Source: Nostoc sp. S13 (GTDB lineage Bacteria; Cyanobacteriota; Cyanobacteriia; Cyanobacteriales; Nostocaceae). From it: a stretch of 38,567 nt of DNA. This document shows positions 16,829 to 25,537 of this stretch, piece by piece. Numbering within the stretch: the first letter of the stretch is position 1; each line of letters starts with the position of its first letter. The notes beneath the pieces were generated by a model. It did no database searches. It worked only from the letters and a program-made list of their open reading frames with translations, and was not told where the DNA came from. The stretch lies in the NCBI RefSeq assembly GCF_029379315.1, contig NZ_JAQYWQ010000069.1, positions 1 through 38,567 on the forward strand, read 5' to 3'. The position numbers and the translations under genes are program-made.

Positions 16829-17656
16829 TCATCTGATAAAGCTATCAGATGTTTGTCCAGCCCCGCATTGTGTAAATTTATCGTCGTTAAGGCTGTTGTT
16901 GCGATCTAACAAACATAAGTTACGAATTTCATAAATTTCTAATCTATCAGCGCGAACACTATAAATTGCTTTTTGCAGGTCTGTGCCATTGTCGCCTTGG
17001 GGATTACCAAAATAATCAGCTGTACGTACAAGTAAATCTTTGTTAAAAGGAGTTATGAGTTTTGCACCACCAACTCGGTTTTTTTGAATTAAATCGGCTA
17101 CCATACCTACTCGCCACTTACCTGGTGCAATTTGTTTTGGCGGATAAACCCGTTTAATAACTAATTGTGATGTCATAATTAGGCTGGGATTTTCAGAGAA
17201 AACTTCTGCCGGTGTCATTTCTGCAACTGTGGTTAAGAAACCTTTGCGAAAGTCTTCAGATAAGGCAAAACTAGCTATCCAACTGCTGGTACTAACTTTT
17301 TGGCTACTCCCTTGCGGTGTTTGAATAAGAACTCCTAAATCTGGTTTGGGGTTTGCGAGATCTTCGATATTTTGTGGTGGTAAGGTTCCAGACCAGCTAA
17401 ACATTGATATCATCGTTTTGCTGACGAATTGGCGAATTGCTTCTGGATCTCTTGCTAAATCATCAATATTAGCTACTGGTTTCCCGTCTATTAATTGCAC
17501 AAAATTAGGAGCTTTTCTCAGACTGAGTTGGCGAATATTTAGCCCTTGTAATAAGAATAAAAATAAAACTAATATATGTAAACTGAAAGTTGCGATCGCA
17601 AAAATTGTCAAAACACTTGTCGTCGTTCTTTGTCTTTTTTCCAGTAAACGCACCAT
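16829..17656 (-). CDS. VirB8-like bitopic protein, first copy
   Basis: 275 residues. N-terminal TM at about 15-40 (VLTIFAIATFSLHILVLFLFLLQGL) is followed by 'NFVQLIDGKPVANIDDLARDPEAIRQFVSKTMISMFSWSG'. The periplasmic body contains 'SLIMTSQLVIKRVYPPKQIAPGKWRVGMVADLIQ', 'FNKDLLVRTADYF' and 'YSVRADRLEIYEIRNLC'. It is a paralogue of the following gene (see that entry for matching segments) and about 40 residues longer, mainly through an insert at about 105-140. Proposed VirB8/TraE-like role from topology and gene order. The ATG at 17656 is the start; the spacer to the next gene is 97 bp and AT-rich. Confidence 0.5.
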   Translation of the reverse strand: MVRLLEKRQRTTTSVLTIFAIATFSLHILVLFLFLLQGLNIRQLSLRKAPNFVQLIDGKPVANIDDLARDPEAIRQFVSKTMISMFSWSGTLPPQNIEDLANPKPDLGVLIQTPQGSSQKVSTSSWIASFALSEDFRKGFLTTVAEMTPAEVFSENPSLIMTSQLVIKRVYPPKQIAPGKWRVGMVADLIQKNRVGGAKLITPFNKDLLVRTADYFGNPQGDNGTDLQKAIYSVRADRLEIYEIRNLCLLDRNNSLNDDKFTQCGAGQTSDSFIR

Positions 17657-17863
17657 TTACTCACCTCTTCTGCAAAAAACTTCAGCTAATAGACCTCTTG
17701 CGTAAATCAAAAATAAGAACCCCAAAGAGCCAAAGCTAGGCTTTGTCTCCCCTCCCTGCAAGCGGCGAAGGGTTGGGGGTAGGGTGCTAGGAACTTTTGT
17801 AATAGAGTCTTATATTAATTACGATTTGCATATAATTCAGCAGTTACGACACTTATAAAAATT

Positions 17864-17890
17864 TAATTTTTAATTTTTAATTTTTAATTT
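17864..17890. repeat. AATTTTT heptamer run beside the VirB6-like stop codon
   Basis: Three to four head-to-tail AATTTTT units end two bases before the VirB6-like stop codon (17892). Read on the minus strand this is an AT-rich tail just after the gene. Upstream, about 17695-17790, the spacer holds a GC-rich dispersed motif. Confidence 0.6.
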
Positions 17891-17891
17891 C

Positions 17892-18953
17892 CTATATCCT
17901 CTCCCTTACTAAAGAAGCTGTATTACTGATCCCACTGAAGACTGCAAAACCGCCAGCAGCAGCCACAAGTAGTGATAAGATTGGTGCTAAAATTCCCAGA
18001 AAAATTATGAACCACATTAAGTCTGGATCAGCAGTAGGATTTTGACCTGGCCCATTTACAATAACTGCGGCAGTCAGCACAGCAATAATATTGAATGAAA
18101 TCTTGGCGATTCCAATAGATAAAAATCCGGTCAGCCATGCAAAAATTGGTTTACCAGCTACAGGCAGTAAAGACCCACCTACAGCTATTGGCCCTAAAAG
18201 TGCTATCAGCAACATAGTAGCTTCTATCAGATTCTGAAAAGCATATTGCAAGGAAACTAAAAAGTTTTTGATGCTTGTTTGGACTGTAGAACCTAATAAA
18301 GAATTAAATGATGTTTCTGATACAAAGCCTTTGTCATATCTAATATCATCTACTTTAGTTTGTAGTTTATTTATCCAAATTTGAACTCCGTATGTATTTC
18401 TATATTTCTGCAAGAGAATGTTGATTTTCTCGGCAGCGCTGACAAAGCATTGACTTTGTTGAGTGCCAGTTAGCGATTGGCAAGGACGCAGAAAAGAACC
18501 AGTTACTTCTTCTGCAATACTCATATTCAGTGCTTGCTGATACATTTTATTCGCATCTGCTGTTACCAATACTTGCTGATTCACAGTGTTTAAAAAACCC
18601 CGCAATCCCAGTGTCAGATTAGAAAGGATACTTCCCTTCCCTGAATTACTTAAGAGGATCACCACCACAAAAGGCCAGATTAAAGCTGATATTGGACGAC
18701 TATATTCGTAGGATATTAAGTCTTTGAGGAATTGTATCATAAAAAATAACAGGGTTCCTACCGCAAAAAAAATACCCAGATTTGTCAGCGCTCCATACAA
18801 GTTGTTACTGGTATTATTTTGTAATAAATCCAGCCATTGTTTATTCCAACCTTCGGCAATACTTTGGGAAGTTACTGCGCCATTATTGAGAACGTTATCA
18901 ATGCCTACTTGACGGCCTACTTGGGCAAAAATTAGTTGAATAGCAAGTTGCAT
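17892..18953 (-). CDS. VirB6/TrbL-like polytopic membrane protein
   Basis: 353 residues from ATG at 18953. The open frame reaches 19061, but its first 36 residues are encoded by a mobile inverted-repeat element (18985-19058), so the later start is preferred. Hydrophobic segments: about 57-76 (LGIFFAVGTLLFFMIQFL), 87-101, 229-255 (AFQNLIEATMLLIALLGPIAVGGSLL), 264-290 and 308-340. A polar loop (about 105-225) with two Cys and a coiled region lies between. The C-terminal block of TM helices with 'GPIAVGGSLLPVAGKPIFAWLTGFLSIGIAKISFNII' resembles TrbL/VirB6 proteins, the polytopic inner-membrane channel subunit of T4SS. Position between the VirB5-like and VirB8-like genes fits. Moderate confidence. 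Confidence 0.58.
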   Translation of the reverse strand: MQLAIQLIFAQVGRQVGIDNVLNNGAVTSQSIAEGWNKQWLDLLQNNTSNNLYGALTNLGIFFAVGTLLFFMIQFLKDLISYEYSRPISALIWPFVVVILLSNSGKGSILSNLTLGLRGFLNTVNQQVLVTADANKMYQQALNMSIAEEVTGSFLRPCQSLTGTQQSQCFVSAAEKINILLQKYRNTYGVQIWINKLQTKVDDIRYDKGFVSETSFNSLLGSTVQTSIKNFLVSLQYAFQNLIEATMLLIALLGPIAVGGSLLPVAGKPIFAWLTGFLSIGIAKISFNIIAVLTAAVIVNGPGQNPTADPDLMWFIIFLGILAPILSLLVAAAGGFAVFSGISNTASLVRERI

Positions 18954-18984
18954 TTTGAGTTGATGGGCTGTTTTTTTAGATTTC

Positions 18985-19058
18985 GTAGGGTGCGTTAGGA
19001 ACCTAAGGCACCATCTCGGAAGCTTTCCATGCGTTACGCTGTCGCTAACGCACCCTAC
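18985..19058. repeat. 74-bp inverted-repeat element (MITE-like) with 14-bp arms
   Basis: GTAGGGTGCGTTAG and CTAACGCACCCTAC are perfect complements and bound a 46-bp centre. Inside the arms the unit can be read as TA-GGGTGCGTTAG...CTAACGCACCC-TA, meaning a TA duplication at each end, as for IS630/Tc1-type MITEs. The element sits directly upstream of the VirB6-like start and must be transcribed within the operon, where it would form a long hairpin. Confidence 0.75.
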
Positions 19059-19132
19059 CAAACTGTTTTTTAGACTTAGTGTTGGTTTGTAAGAAGTTTA
19101 AGGATTTTAAAAATTGATTTTTATATTGATAA

Positions 19133-19996
19133 TTATAGTTTTTTAATCCTAAAATCCTCTTTCCCAACTTTTTCTCTGCCAAACAAATCTAGTTGAGAAG
19201 TAGCTCGTAAAAGTCGCGCCGCTTCTGTAGATGTATCTACTCTCCGAGCGCGATTTGCCTCTTCTGCCTGCTGAGAAATATTTGCTAAATTTAAATTAGA
19301 ATATTGTAAAGACTGATTCGTTTGTATTGTCTGAGCAAATGTTTCACCTATAATTGCTGATTGTGCGCGTTGAATCTTAATAGTTTCAGATTGATTATCA
19401 CTTAGTAATTCTGCTATATTTGATAAACCAGAAATCTGATCCTTAGCCAAATTAGTTACATTTTGTCCTAATCTGGCAAATTTGCTCATATATAGGTCCT
19501 TCTGTGTCCCCGTTGTATCGCTAATTGCGTCAATATCTTTTAATGTATTCTCAGTATTTTCTAACTTTACTTGTGTCCGATTTTGTCCATCTTTACCAAG
19601 AATAGCTTCCGCTGCTCCACGGGTAATAAAACGATTGATTTCATTACTAACTCCATTTGCCCGTACTGCTGCATTATTTTCAAAGCGGCTTGCTTTCGAT
19701 TCTGAACGATAAGATTCGTTGATAATGCTATCACGAACATTTTGTCCCGCATCGACGGGGTTAGGTATCTTCAATTCTGTATTTCCATTGGCACTATCAA
19801 GAGCATTTCGACTCTGTGTTTCTAAAGGCTTTAAGTTTTCGCTGAGATTATTTTGAAAGTATTTTCCCATATCTGTGGAATATAATTTAAAATTAGTCCA
19901 AACCTCGCCTAACCCCGATCCCAGTTCAACTTGTGCCATTGCTGGTAGGATTGCCAGGGATAGCAATGTAAAAGTAAAAATGGTAGTTTTTCGCAT
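19133..19996 (-). CDS. VirB5-like exported helical protein
   Basis: 287 residues. A clear signal peptide, MRKTTIFTFTLLSLAILPAMA before QVELGSG (about 1-21), shows export to the periplasm. The mature protein is almost wholly helical and polar with many Asn/Gln/Ser: 'KPLETQSRNALDSANGN', 'RDSIINESYRSESKASRFENN', 'KLENTENTLKDIDAISD', 'SKFARLGQNVTNLAKDQISG', 'AQTIQTNQSLQYSNLNLANISQQAEEANRARRVDTSTEAARLL'. Its place between the VirB4-like and VirB6-like genes and its secreted coiled nature match VirB5/TrbJ, the minor pilus-tip protein. The sequence itself has no decisive motif. No good Shine-Dalgarno is seen. Confidence 0.5.
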   Translation of the reverse strand: MRKTTIFTFTLLSLAILPAMAQVELGSGLGEVWTNFKLYSTDMGKYFQNNLSENLKPLETQSRNALDSANGNTELKIPNPVDAGQNVRDSIINESYRSESKASRFENNAAVRANGVSNEINRFITRGAAEAILGKDGQNRTQVKLENTENTLKDIDAISDTTGTQKDLYMSKFARLGQNVTNLAKDQISGLSNIAELLSDNQSETIKIQRAQSAIIGETFAQTIQTNQSLQYSNLNLANISQQAEEANRARRVDTSTEAARLLRATSQLDLFGREKVGKEDFRIKKL

Positions 19997-20107
19997 ACAT
20001 TTGTGCCTGAAAAAAGTAGACGATATATAAGTAGCAAGTCAGAAGTTTAGCTTTTTAACTATGATTTATAACTTTTTCAATCACTGTTAACTGCTTACAG
20101 AACCCAA

Positions 20108-22855
20108 TTAACTACTACGCAGAGTAGCCACTAACTGACGTGCAAATGCAGAAATTGCTTCATATTTATCGCTATGAAGTTGCATCATTTTACTACGTGC
20201 AGTTTGTTCAGCAGGGTTGTTAGCAACTGCTGCCAATTGTTCATAACCTGGATAATAACGACAGAATGTATAAATACCGTTATCATCTAACAGCCATTGA
20301 CTATAAACGCCTTCTTTGCGGGGAAAGAAACTTTCTGAAGCATTACGAGAAATAATGTTGCGGGGATATTTTAAGATATCTGCAAAACTATCGACTGCAA
20401 CCGGCTGAATGCGTCCAATCAATCGTGTTGTCAAGTTTTGCAAAATCTTAGATGCAGCTTTAGATTTGGCAATTGTATCAGGATCTTGTCCTGATAAGAT
20501 AACTCTGATCCCGGCTTTAGCGCCGTTTGCACAAACTCTGCCAACTAAGTCAGAAATTTGCTCGAATTCAAATAGAATTGGTGCTTCGTCAATGAAGAAT
20601 ATAGAAGCTGGACTACCTAATGCGCGTCGTAATGCTGCTGAATAGGCACTCAGAGATAGTACGGCTGCATCTTCACTATCTGATAAGTTTCTGAGAGCAA
20701 AAACTAAAAGTTGGGCATCAGTAGGAAAGCTAGATGGTGCAGAAATGGCTTGTCCTACCCGACTAGAAAGCCAAAACCGCAAGCGCAGCTGAATTTGACT
20801 AAGGGCGTCTTCTACTCTGCCAGTTAAAGTACTTAGCTGCAAGTGTTCTGATGAACAGAAAAACAGAAAATCTTTTAAGGTAGGGGTTTTCTGCCAAGCC
20901 TGAGTGCCAAATCCTCCCGCCATCGCCTGTCGATATCGCTCTTTTATGCCCTCATCAGCAAAGAAGGCTTCTAATGCTAAGTTGAGGAGCGATCGCACGG
21001 TTTGCGATAAAATTTGACTTTCAGTGGATGATCCTAAAACCATTGTCATCAAAGCTGATTCTAGGAAGGCGGTATAATCATTAAAGCGATCGCGCTGTTG
21101 TTCTGGTTCTAGCGATCGTAAGTCTGGCTGTTCAAATAAGTTATTCGATTGTTTGGAGATATCAAAGTACGCTCCATTAGCCCCCATGAACTCTGTATAG
21201 TCAGTGAAAGTAGATGTACCATCAGGTTTAGGGAAATCTAACGCCACAACCGGAATACCATGCGCCAAAGCCTGAGTTAAAATCCCTGATACCAACACCG
21301 ATTTACCAGCACGAGTTGTCGCAAACAAAGCTAAATTTTTGTGTTGATTAAACAAATCTAAATGTACGGGTGTTCCGCCTTCTTCGGCAATCAACTCAAA
21401 GCCTTGTCTATCACCCTGTTTAGTTAAAACTAAAGGCATTAATCCCGGAACTTCACTGGTTAAATATAGCTGGCGACGATTGAAAGGTGTCGCTAACAAA
21501 CCTTCCCAAACTATTGGTAGAGTTTGCAGCCAAATTTTCCAGGCGTACTCAGTTTCCCTAATTAATTTTGCTGGACGTTGAAAACAGTTTTCAATATATC
21601 TTGTTGCCTCATCTAATTTATCGACAGTTGGACGATGTACCAAAATAACAATACTCGTATAAATCGGGACTGCACCTTCAAATAATTGTTCTTGTGCTGC
21701 TACCGATTTCTTCAGCTTTAATTGAGCGTTGACATCAATAGTTTTACTTTTTTCTTGAGCCATGATTGTTGTCATGTTTGACTGCTTCAAGACTCGTTGC
21801 AAAGTAGTTTTCACCAATGCCGGATTTGCCGCAGTCAACTCACAAAAAATCTCTGTATCTACTACTGTTTCTCTGGCCAACAGTTCCCATAAATATCGCA
21901 GTTGAGTAGATTTATTTGGCCAACCTCCGGGTTTTTCCAGAAATGACAGTGCGCCAATATAACGATTGTTAACATTAACCCAACGGCGATCGGCACAAGG
22001 TACGCTAGACTCCATCAGCAAAGTGGTGCCGTGGATATTGTCTAGAAGCAATTTAGTACTAGCTAAATCTGAATTAACTTCCTCGTGTAGTCCTTGTTCA
22101 TCTAAAGTCATCAACTGGGGAATCATTATTGGCTGCGTATCATTAAACCTTTTCCAGATGCCCTCCCAGAGTTCATCAGCTTTCAAAGGCTTGACATCCA
22201 ATCCCATTTGGTTAGATAAAATTTGTTCCCAGCGTAGAAAACCCTGCTTGTAAGCATTTGTTACTAGCGTTTCAATGCGTTGGTGTTCTACTTCTGAGAG
22301 ATCCCCCTTGAATTTTAACCACCATGATTCAGCTCTAACTAAAAGTTTTTCTATCCAATCATCTGCATGTCTGGAGTTGGATTCAATGGTGTAAGTGACA
22401 TAAATCCGCAAAAATTTCGGCTTACGAATACCAGAAAGAGTCAATTCTTTGACTCTGGCTCTTTCTGCCATCAACAAATATTTGATATCTCGTGATGGCG
22501 CATTTCTGATTAGCGATACTAATTCTTTTTGGCGCTCTTTATCTGAACTAAAAGATCCCAAATGCAGTGTCATCCTTTCACCGCTAGGAATGTCTTTCAA
22601 TCCGGCTTCAATGTTATTAAAGAGTGTATCGATTTGTTCGGCTCTTAAAGTGGTATGAATTCCCTTACAGTCAAAACCAAAAACAAAACAAAACCGATCT
22701 CTTTGAGTGCCTTTTGTCAAAAGGTAAGCGCCAATATCACGTCCATTCATTGCGACACGTAGCATTGTCGCCAAGTGTAAGGCATCTTCAAATGGTGTTA
22801 ATCTACCTTCATTTCCGGCGACGCTGACGCTTTGTTTTCCGATTTTTTGCTTCAT
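20108..22855 (-). CDS. VirB4/TraC-type T4SS ATPase
   Basis: 915 residues from ATG at 22855; an in-frame TTG at 22915 would add 20. Size and layout fit VirB4/TraC: an N-terminal domain of about 480 residues, then a RecA-like motor. Walker A is ATTRAGKS at about 512-519 (preceded by NLALF, followed by VLVSGILTQAL). Walker B is SIFFIDEAPIL with Asp-Glu at about 756-757. 'AGIRVILSGQDPDTI' at about 781-795 is the family's post-Walker-B Q/D motif. 'PVVALDFPKPDGTSTFTDY' follows the Walker A helix, as in VirB4. It would power pilus subunit handling or substrate transfer at the inner membrane. It overlaps the VirB3-like gene by 47 bp, a sign of coupling. Of the cluster, this is the best identified protein. 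Confidence 0.82.
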   Translation of the reverse strand: MKQKIGKQSVSVAGNEGRLTPFEDALHLATMLRVAMNGRDIGAYLLTKGTQRDRFCFVFGFDCKGIHTTLRAEQIDTLFNNIEAGLKDIPSGERMTLHLGSFSSDKERQKELVSLIRNAPSRDIKYLLMAERARVKELTLSGIRKPKFLRIYVTYTIESNSRHADDWIEKLLVRAESWWLKFKGDLSEVEHQRIETLVTNAYKQGFLRWEQILSNQMGLDVKPLKADELWEGIWKRFNDTQPIMIPQLMTLDEQGLHEEVNSDLASTKLLLDNIHGTTLLMESSVPCADRRWVNVNNRYIGALSFLEKPGGWPNKSTQLRYLWELLARETVVDTEIFCELTAANPALVKTTLQRVLKQSNMTTIMAQEKSKTIDVNAQLKLKKSVAAQEQLFEGAVPIYTSIVILVHRPTVDKLDEATRYIENCFQRPAKLIRETEYAWKIWLQTLPIVWEGLLATPFNRRQLYLTSEVPGLMPLVLTKQGDRQGFELIAEEGGTPVHLDLFNQHKNLALFATTRAGKSVLVSGILTQALAHGIPVVALDFPKPDGTSTFTDYTEFMGANGAYFDISKQSNNLFEQPDLRSLEPEQQRDRFNDYTAFLESALMTMVLGSSTESQILSQTVRSLLNLALEAFFADEGIKERYRQAMAGGFGTQAWQKTPTLKDFLFFCSSEHLQLSTLTGRVEDALSQIQLRLRFWLSSRVGQAISAPSSFPTDAQLLVFALRNLSDSEDAAVLSLSAYSAALRRALGSPASIFFIDEAPILFEFEQISDLVGRVCANGAKAGIRVILSGQDPDTIAKSKAASKILQNLTTRLIGRIQPVAVDSFADILKYPRNIISRNASESFFPRKEGVYSQWLLDDNGIYTFCRYYPGYEQLAAVANNPAEQTARSKMMQLHSDKYEAISAFARQLVATLRSS

Positions 22856-23180
22856 GGTTAACTTCGAGTAAGCTTTGATAACGAGCAAAGCCTCTTGTCC
22901 AAGCGGGAACGCCAATAAATTTACTTAAAAAGCTCCAACTCCTACCACCAGTTAAGATCCACCAAGTTCCAATTCCCCAACCTGTCATTAGTATTGTCCA
23001 CAACCACTTTTGAAATTCTTCTTGGAATATCCCACCAAAAATTCCATTGATAATAAAGTAGGATGCTAAGGCAATTACTGTCCAAGGAAGAATTTGATCG
23101 GCAGGGATTGGCCCTAGTGAGGGTTGGCTTCCTAGAACCTGATTGACTGGACGAAAATCTTGTTCCCGCTCTTGAGACAT
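22809..23180 (-). CDS. VirB3/TraL-like small inner-membrane protein
   Basis: 123 residues with two hydrophobic stretches (about 32-51 'PWTVIALASYFIINGIFGGI' and 58-78 'KWLWTILMTGWGIGTWWILTG') followed by 'FLSKFIGVPAWTRGFARYQSLLE' and a strongly basic tail (KNRKTKRQRRRK), which should be cytoplasmic. A short two-TM protein placed directly before and overlapping a VirB4 gene is the usual arrangement of VirB3/TrbD/TraL. That assignment rests on context and topology. The ATG at 23180 has no strong Shine-Dalgarno. Upstream, the VirB2-like gene ends 26 bp away. Confidence 0.5.
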   Translation of the reverse strand: MSQEREQDFRPVNQVLGSQPSLGPIPADQILPWTVIALASYFIINGIFGGIFQEEFQKWLWTILMTGWGIGTWWILTGGRSWSFLSKFIGVPAWTRGFARYQSLLEVNHEAKNRKTKRQRRRK

Positions 23181-23205
23181 TTGAAATATGAAATATCTGA
23201 ATTAT

Positions 23206-23823
23206 TTACTGCCCTTGTGGGCCAATTACAAAGCGTGTGAGTACATCAGCAATGGTAACAGCAACAACGACTAATAGGGGAGTTCTGGCAATACTTTGCC
23301 AATCCTCATCTTTACGCACTGCGTTAATCACACCAACTAGAGAAATTGCAATATAGAGTAAGTAAATCGCCCGCAACACATTAAATATCAAACTTATTGC
23401 TGTCTCACTACCACCACCAGCTGTTGCTGCACCACCTAAGTTTCTTTTGAAAAACTTTTCAGCTTCCCCAAAAAACTGTGCTTGTGCGGGGGCTGCAAAA
23501 CAGTCTAACCAATATAAACTCAGAATGATCGCTGTTGCTAAAATTTGTAATAATATTAGCGATCGCTTTGGTAAATTCACCTGCTCCCCAATTTGCTGGG
23601 TGATGACTACAATTAAACTACCAACTAGTAAACAAAAGAGCAGGATAGGACTTTTTAGGCTAATAACGCTTACAAGTACAGCACAAGCAATCAAAAAAGG
23701 TACAGATTCAACCAGAATAATCAGGCCGGATTTCAGTCCCAGTCTTAACTTATGAGATATTTTGACTGCACTACCAGTTAAAGCTTTGAAAAAGTTTCTC
23801 TCGTGAGAACTTTGTCTAGACAT
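23206..23823 (-). CDS. VirB2/TrbC-like pilin candidate with long N-terminal leader
   Basis: 205 residues. Residues 1-110 are basic at the start and have two to three TM helices (35-55, 58-77, 88-108). A signal-peptidase-like site follows: 'CFAAPAQA' (108-115) before QFFGEAEKFF. The remaining 90 residues have a Gly/Ala-rich stretch (GGAATAGGG) and two TM helices (about 143-167 and 182-201) separated by a short polar loop (NAVRKDEDWQSIAR). This is the size and layout of mature VirB2/TrbC pilins, and it is the first gene of the run. Normal pro-pilins have leaders of 30-50 residues, so the polytopic leader is unusual. AGGA lies about 14 nt before the ATG at 23823. Homology is not proven. Confidence 0.45.
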   Translation of the reverse strand: MSRQSSHERNFFKALTGSAVKISHKLRLGLKSGLIILVESVPFLIACAVLVSVISLKSPILLFCLLVGSLIVVITQQIGEQVNLPKRSLILLQILATAIILSLYWLDCFAAPAQAQFFGEAEKFFKRNLGGAATAGGGSETAISLIFNVLRAIYLLYIAISLVGVINAVRKDEDWQSIARTPLLVVVAVTIADVLTRFVIGPQGQ

Positions 23824-24953
23824 TTGCTAATTTTCCTATGGTGTACTATGAGTATTGGTTGTCTAAAATTTTACAGCTATTTACAATTTAACATGATTGA
23901 ACATTCATTTTTAATGAAATTATGAAGTTTGCAGTAAAGTCTTACATTCTATATAAACTTTTCTCAAGCTAAGTTAATAAAATATTAAATTCAGTTTAAA
24001 AGGATAAGTATGCGTGGCATGAGAAACTAGGTTTCGAGCTTTAAACCAGAACTGTTATAGTCCTCCTAAACTTTTTCTATCCCAGCGCTTTTGCCTCAAT
24101 TAGAGGTTGGAGAATCCGCTAGAAACGCCGGACAATACTTGGGAGCATAGTTACAAAGTTCTATAGAAAACATTTTAAATGTTATCCTTACCTTCCATAC
24201 TACAAATTACTACATATATATATTCCTACAACATTGAGCAAGTTTGCAACGCAGTGGCTACACTATCCCATCAGCAAAGGACTTTGGGAATACTTTCGGA
24301 GATTATATTAGCACTACAATTCACATACGCGTTAATCAGTCTACCGTCTATAGCATGAAATATACCATGCTTTCTCGTTTTGCCTAAATATTCTGAATAT
24401 TTAAAAATTAGTTAATTGTCAAAAAAAATACCATACTTTACGCGTTGACAGAAAACACTAAATACGCACTATAGCTTTCTCGTATTATAGCTAGATTTTT
24501 CAGCTATTTTTTTGCGATACCTGTCTTGAAAAGTGACCCAACTGTGGACGCTCGATACTCGCTAACAGATGCCTGCGGCGGGCTGCGCCAACGACAAAAC
24601 CGCTGCTCTACGCCAGAAGATTCCGACGCAAGGCGACAGGAATGCACTGGCTGGACTTTTCGCTGGGTTGGGCTACGCCTACGCAACTAATAAAATACTG
24701 AAACAACCTGTTTTCGTTGATACACACACTGATTAATTTGTAAACTGCCTAATACCAATTTAATATACTTATTAAAATCTCTAAAAAAGTTTAATAAACA
24801 AAGTTTCGTATTATAAGGCATAAGCGAAAGTTTTAGATTTTTCTCTGGAGAGATTAATAAAGAAGTGCTACAAAAACTACTTTTAAAACACCTTTATATT
24901 CCAGAAATATATTTAAGTTTTTTAATCATTTCATAATGTAATCATGACTTGAG
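23824..24953. other. Long spacer between the T4SS-like run and the PstS-like array
   Basis: About 1.1 kb, mostly AT-rich. The right end, near 24890-24953, is homologous to 28970-29040, upstream of the third PstS-like gene. A TTGACA at 24445-24450 with TATAGC at 24470-24475 (19-bp spacing) is a weak promoter candidate on the plus strand. The promoter of the minus-strand run should lie at 23830-24000 but cannot be pinned. No tRNA fold seen. The 60-codon frame at 24504-24686 is not credible as a gene. Confidence 0.45.
24541..24687. repeat. GC-rich dispersed repeat block
   Basis: A GC-rich island in AT-rich DNA with CTGCGGCGGGCTGCGCCAAC and GGGCTACGCCTACGC segments, the style of short dispersed repeats in Nostoc-type genomes. 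It is probably a relic of nested repeat insertions. Compare CTACGGCTACGC at about 28830 and CATAGCTACGCTTAGGGCGC at about 33141. Confidence 0.6.
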
Positions 24954-24972
24954 CTTTACCTTAACCTTATAC
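24954..24972 (+). promoter_or_regulatory. Pho-box-like direct repeats upstream of PstS-like gene 1
   Basis: CTTTACCT, TAA, CCTTATAC: two 8-bp units at 11-bp spacing. A perfect CTTAACCT also overlaps at 24960-24967. The known cyanobacterial PhoB/SphR site is CTTAACCT repeated with 3-bp spacers. Aligned with the site of gene 3, this copy lacks exactly one 11-bp unit. It lies 566 bp before the ATG at 25538. Confidence 0.65.
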
Positions 24973-25040
24973 TGTTGATTTCGTTAGCAACTTTTAACAG
25001 CTATTAGCTATAGCAGTCCGAAAAGATTTGTGAAATTTTG

Positions 25041-25107
25041 ACTTTCTTTATTTTGCACCTTAGCGGTAGCTTGTGTGAAGCTGCTACGCGTCTAAATTAA
25101 AGAAAGT
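25041..25107 (+). ncRNA. Predicted structured leader element, copy 1
   Basis: An outer stem ACTTTCTTTA (25041-25050) / TAAAGAAAGT (25098-25107) is a perfect 10 bp. An inner hairpin AGCTT-GTGTG-AAGCT lies at 25068-25082. The homologous leader of gene 3 (29283-29348) keeps the outer stem exactly, and its inner hairpin reads AGTTTG-TAG-CAAACT, with a C-G pair replaced by T-A on both sides. One compensatory change in an otherwise alignable leader suggests selection for RNA structure. It could be part of a long 5' leader or a separate small RNA. Confidence 0.45.
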
Positions 25108-25463
25108 GATTTTCATAATTCAGATAAGATTGTTATCTCAAATAAGTAAGTAGGTAATGTTAAACATGGCTTTTTAAAACGGAATAAGAGAGTGAAAATG
25201 GTAATTGAGACATGATTCATAGTACCTAGTAATTACTCCCTTAACCTAAAGCTACTGAATGTTTATTTATCCAAACTTACTTGAGAAATGTAGAGCTTTT
25301 AAGTAGCAAATAATCATGTAAGTAATAGGGTGGACTAGCAATAGCTTGATGCACTTTAAAGCTTTGCCTTTGCTTTGCTCTATATGCTTCATATTTTTGT
25401 GCAAACTATCGATTTATTAATAACCTTTTTAATGCCAATTTATTGTGCTTATAGAAGGTTGTT

Positions 25464-25504
25464 TATAATCGCCAGTTTGACACTTGATTTTGATTTGATA
25501 GGGT
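25464..25504 (+). promoter_or_regulatory. Proximal promoter region of PstS-like gene 1
   Basis: Two overlapping sigma70-type possibilities are conserved in all three paralogs. One is TATAAT at 25464-25469 (with TATTGT 17 bp upstream); the other is TTGACA at 25477-25482 with TAGGGT at 25499-25504, 16 bp apart. The Shine-Dalgarno AAGGAG (25526-25531) decides the ATG start. Confidence 0.5.
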
Positions 25505-25537
25505 GTTGAACCGGAAATTAATTTGAAGGAGCTTGAT

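Noticed and set aside
24001..24180. Possible tRNA or att site next to the T4SS-like run
   Set aside because: No cloverleaf, no T-loop GTTCGANTC-type motif and no direct repeat pair was found, so there is no evidence for an integrated element boundary here.
24504..24686. 60-codon minus-strand frame
   Set aside because: It is encoded by a GC-rich dispersed-repeat block, has an Arg/Ser-rich composition, no ribosome-binding site and no recognisable fold.
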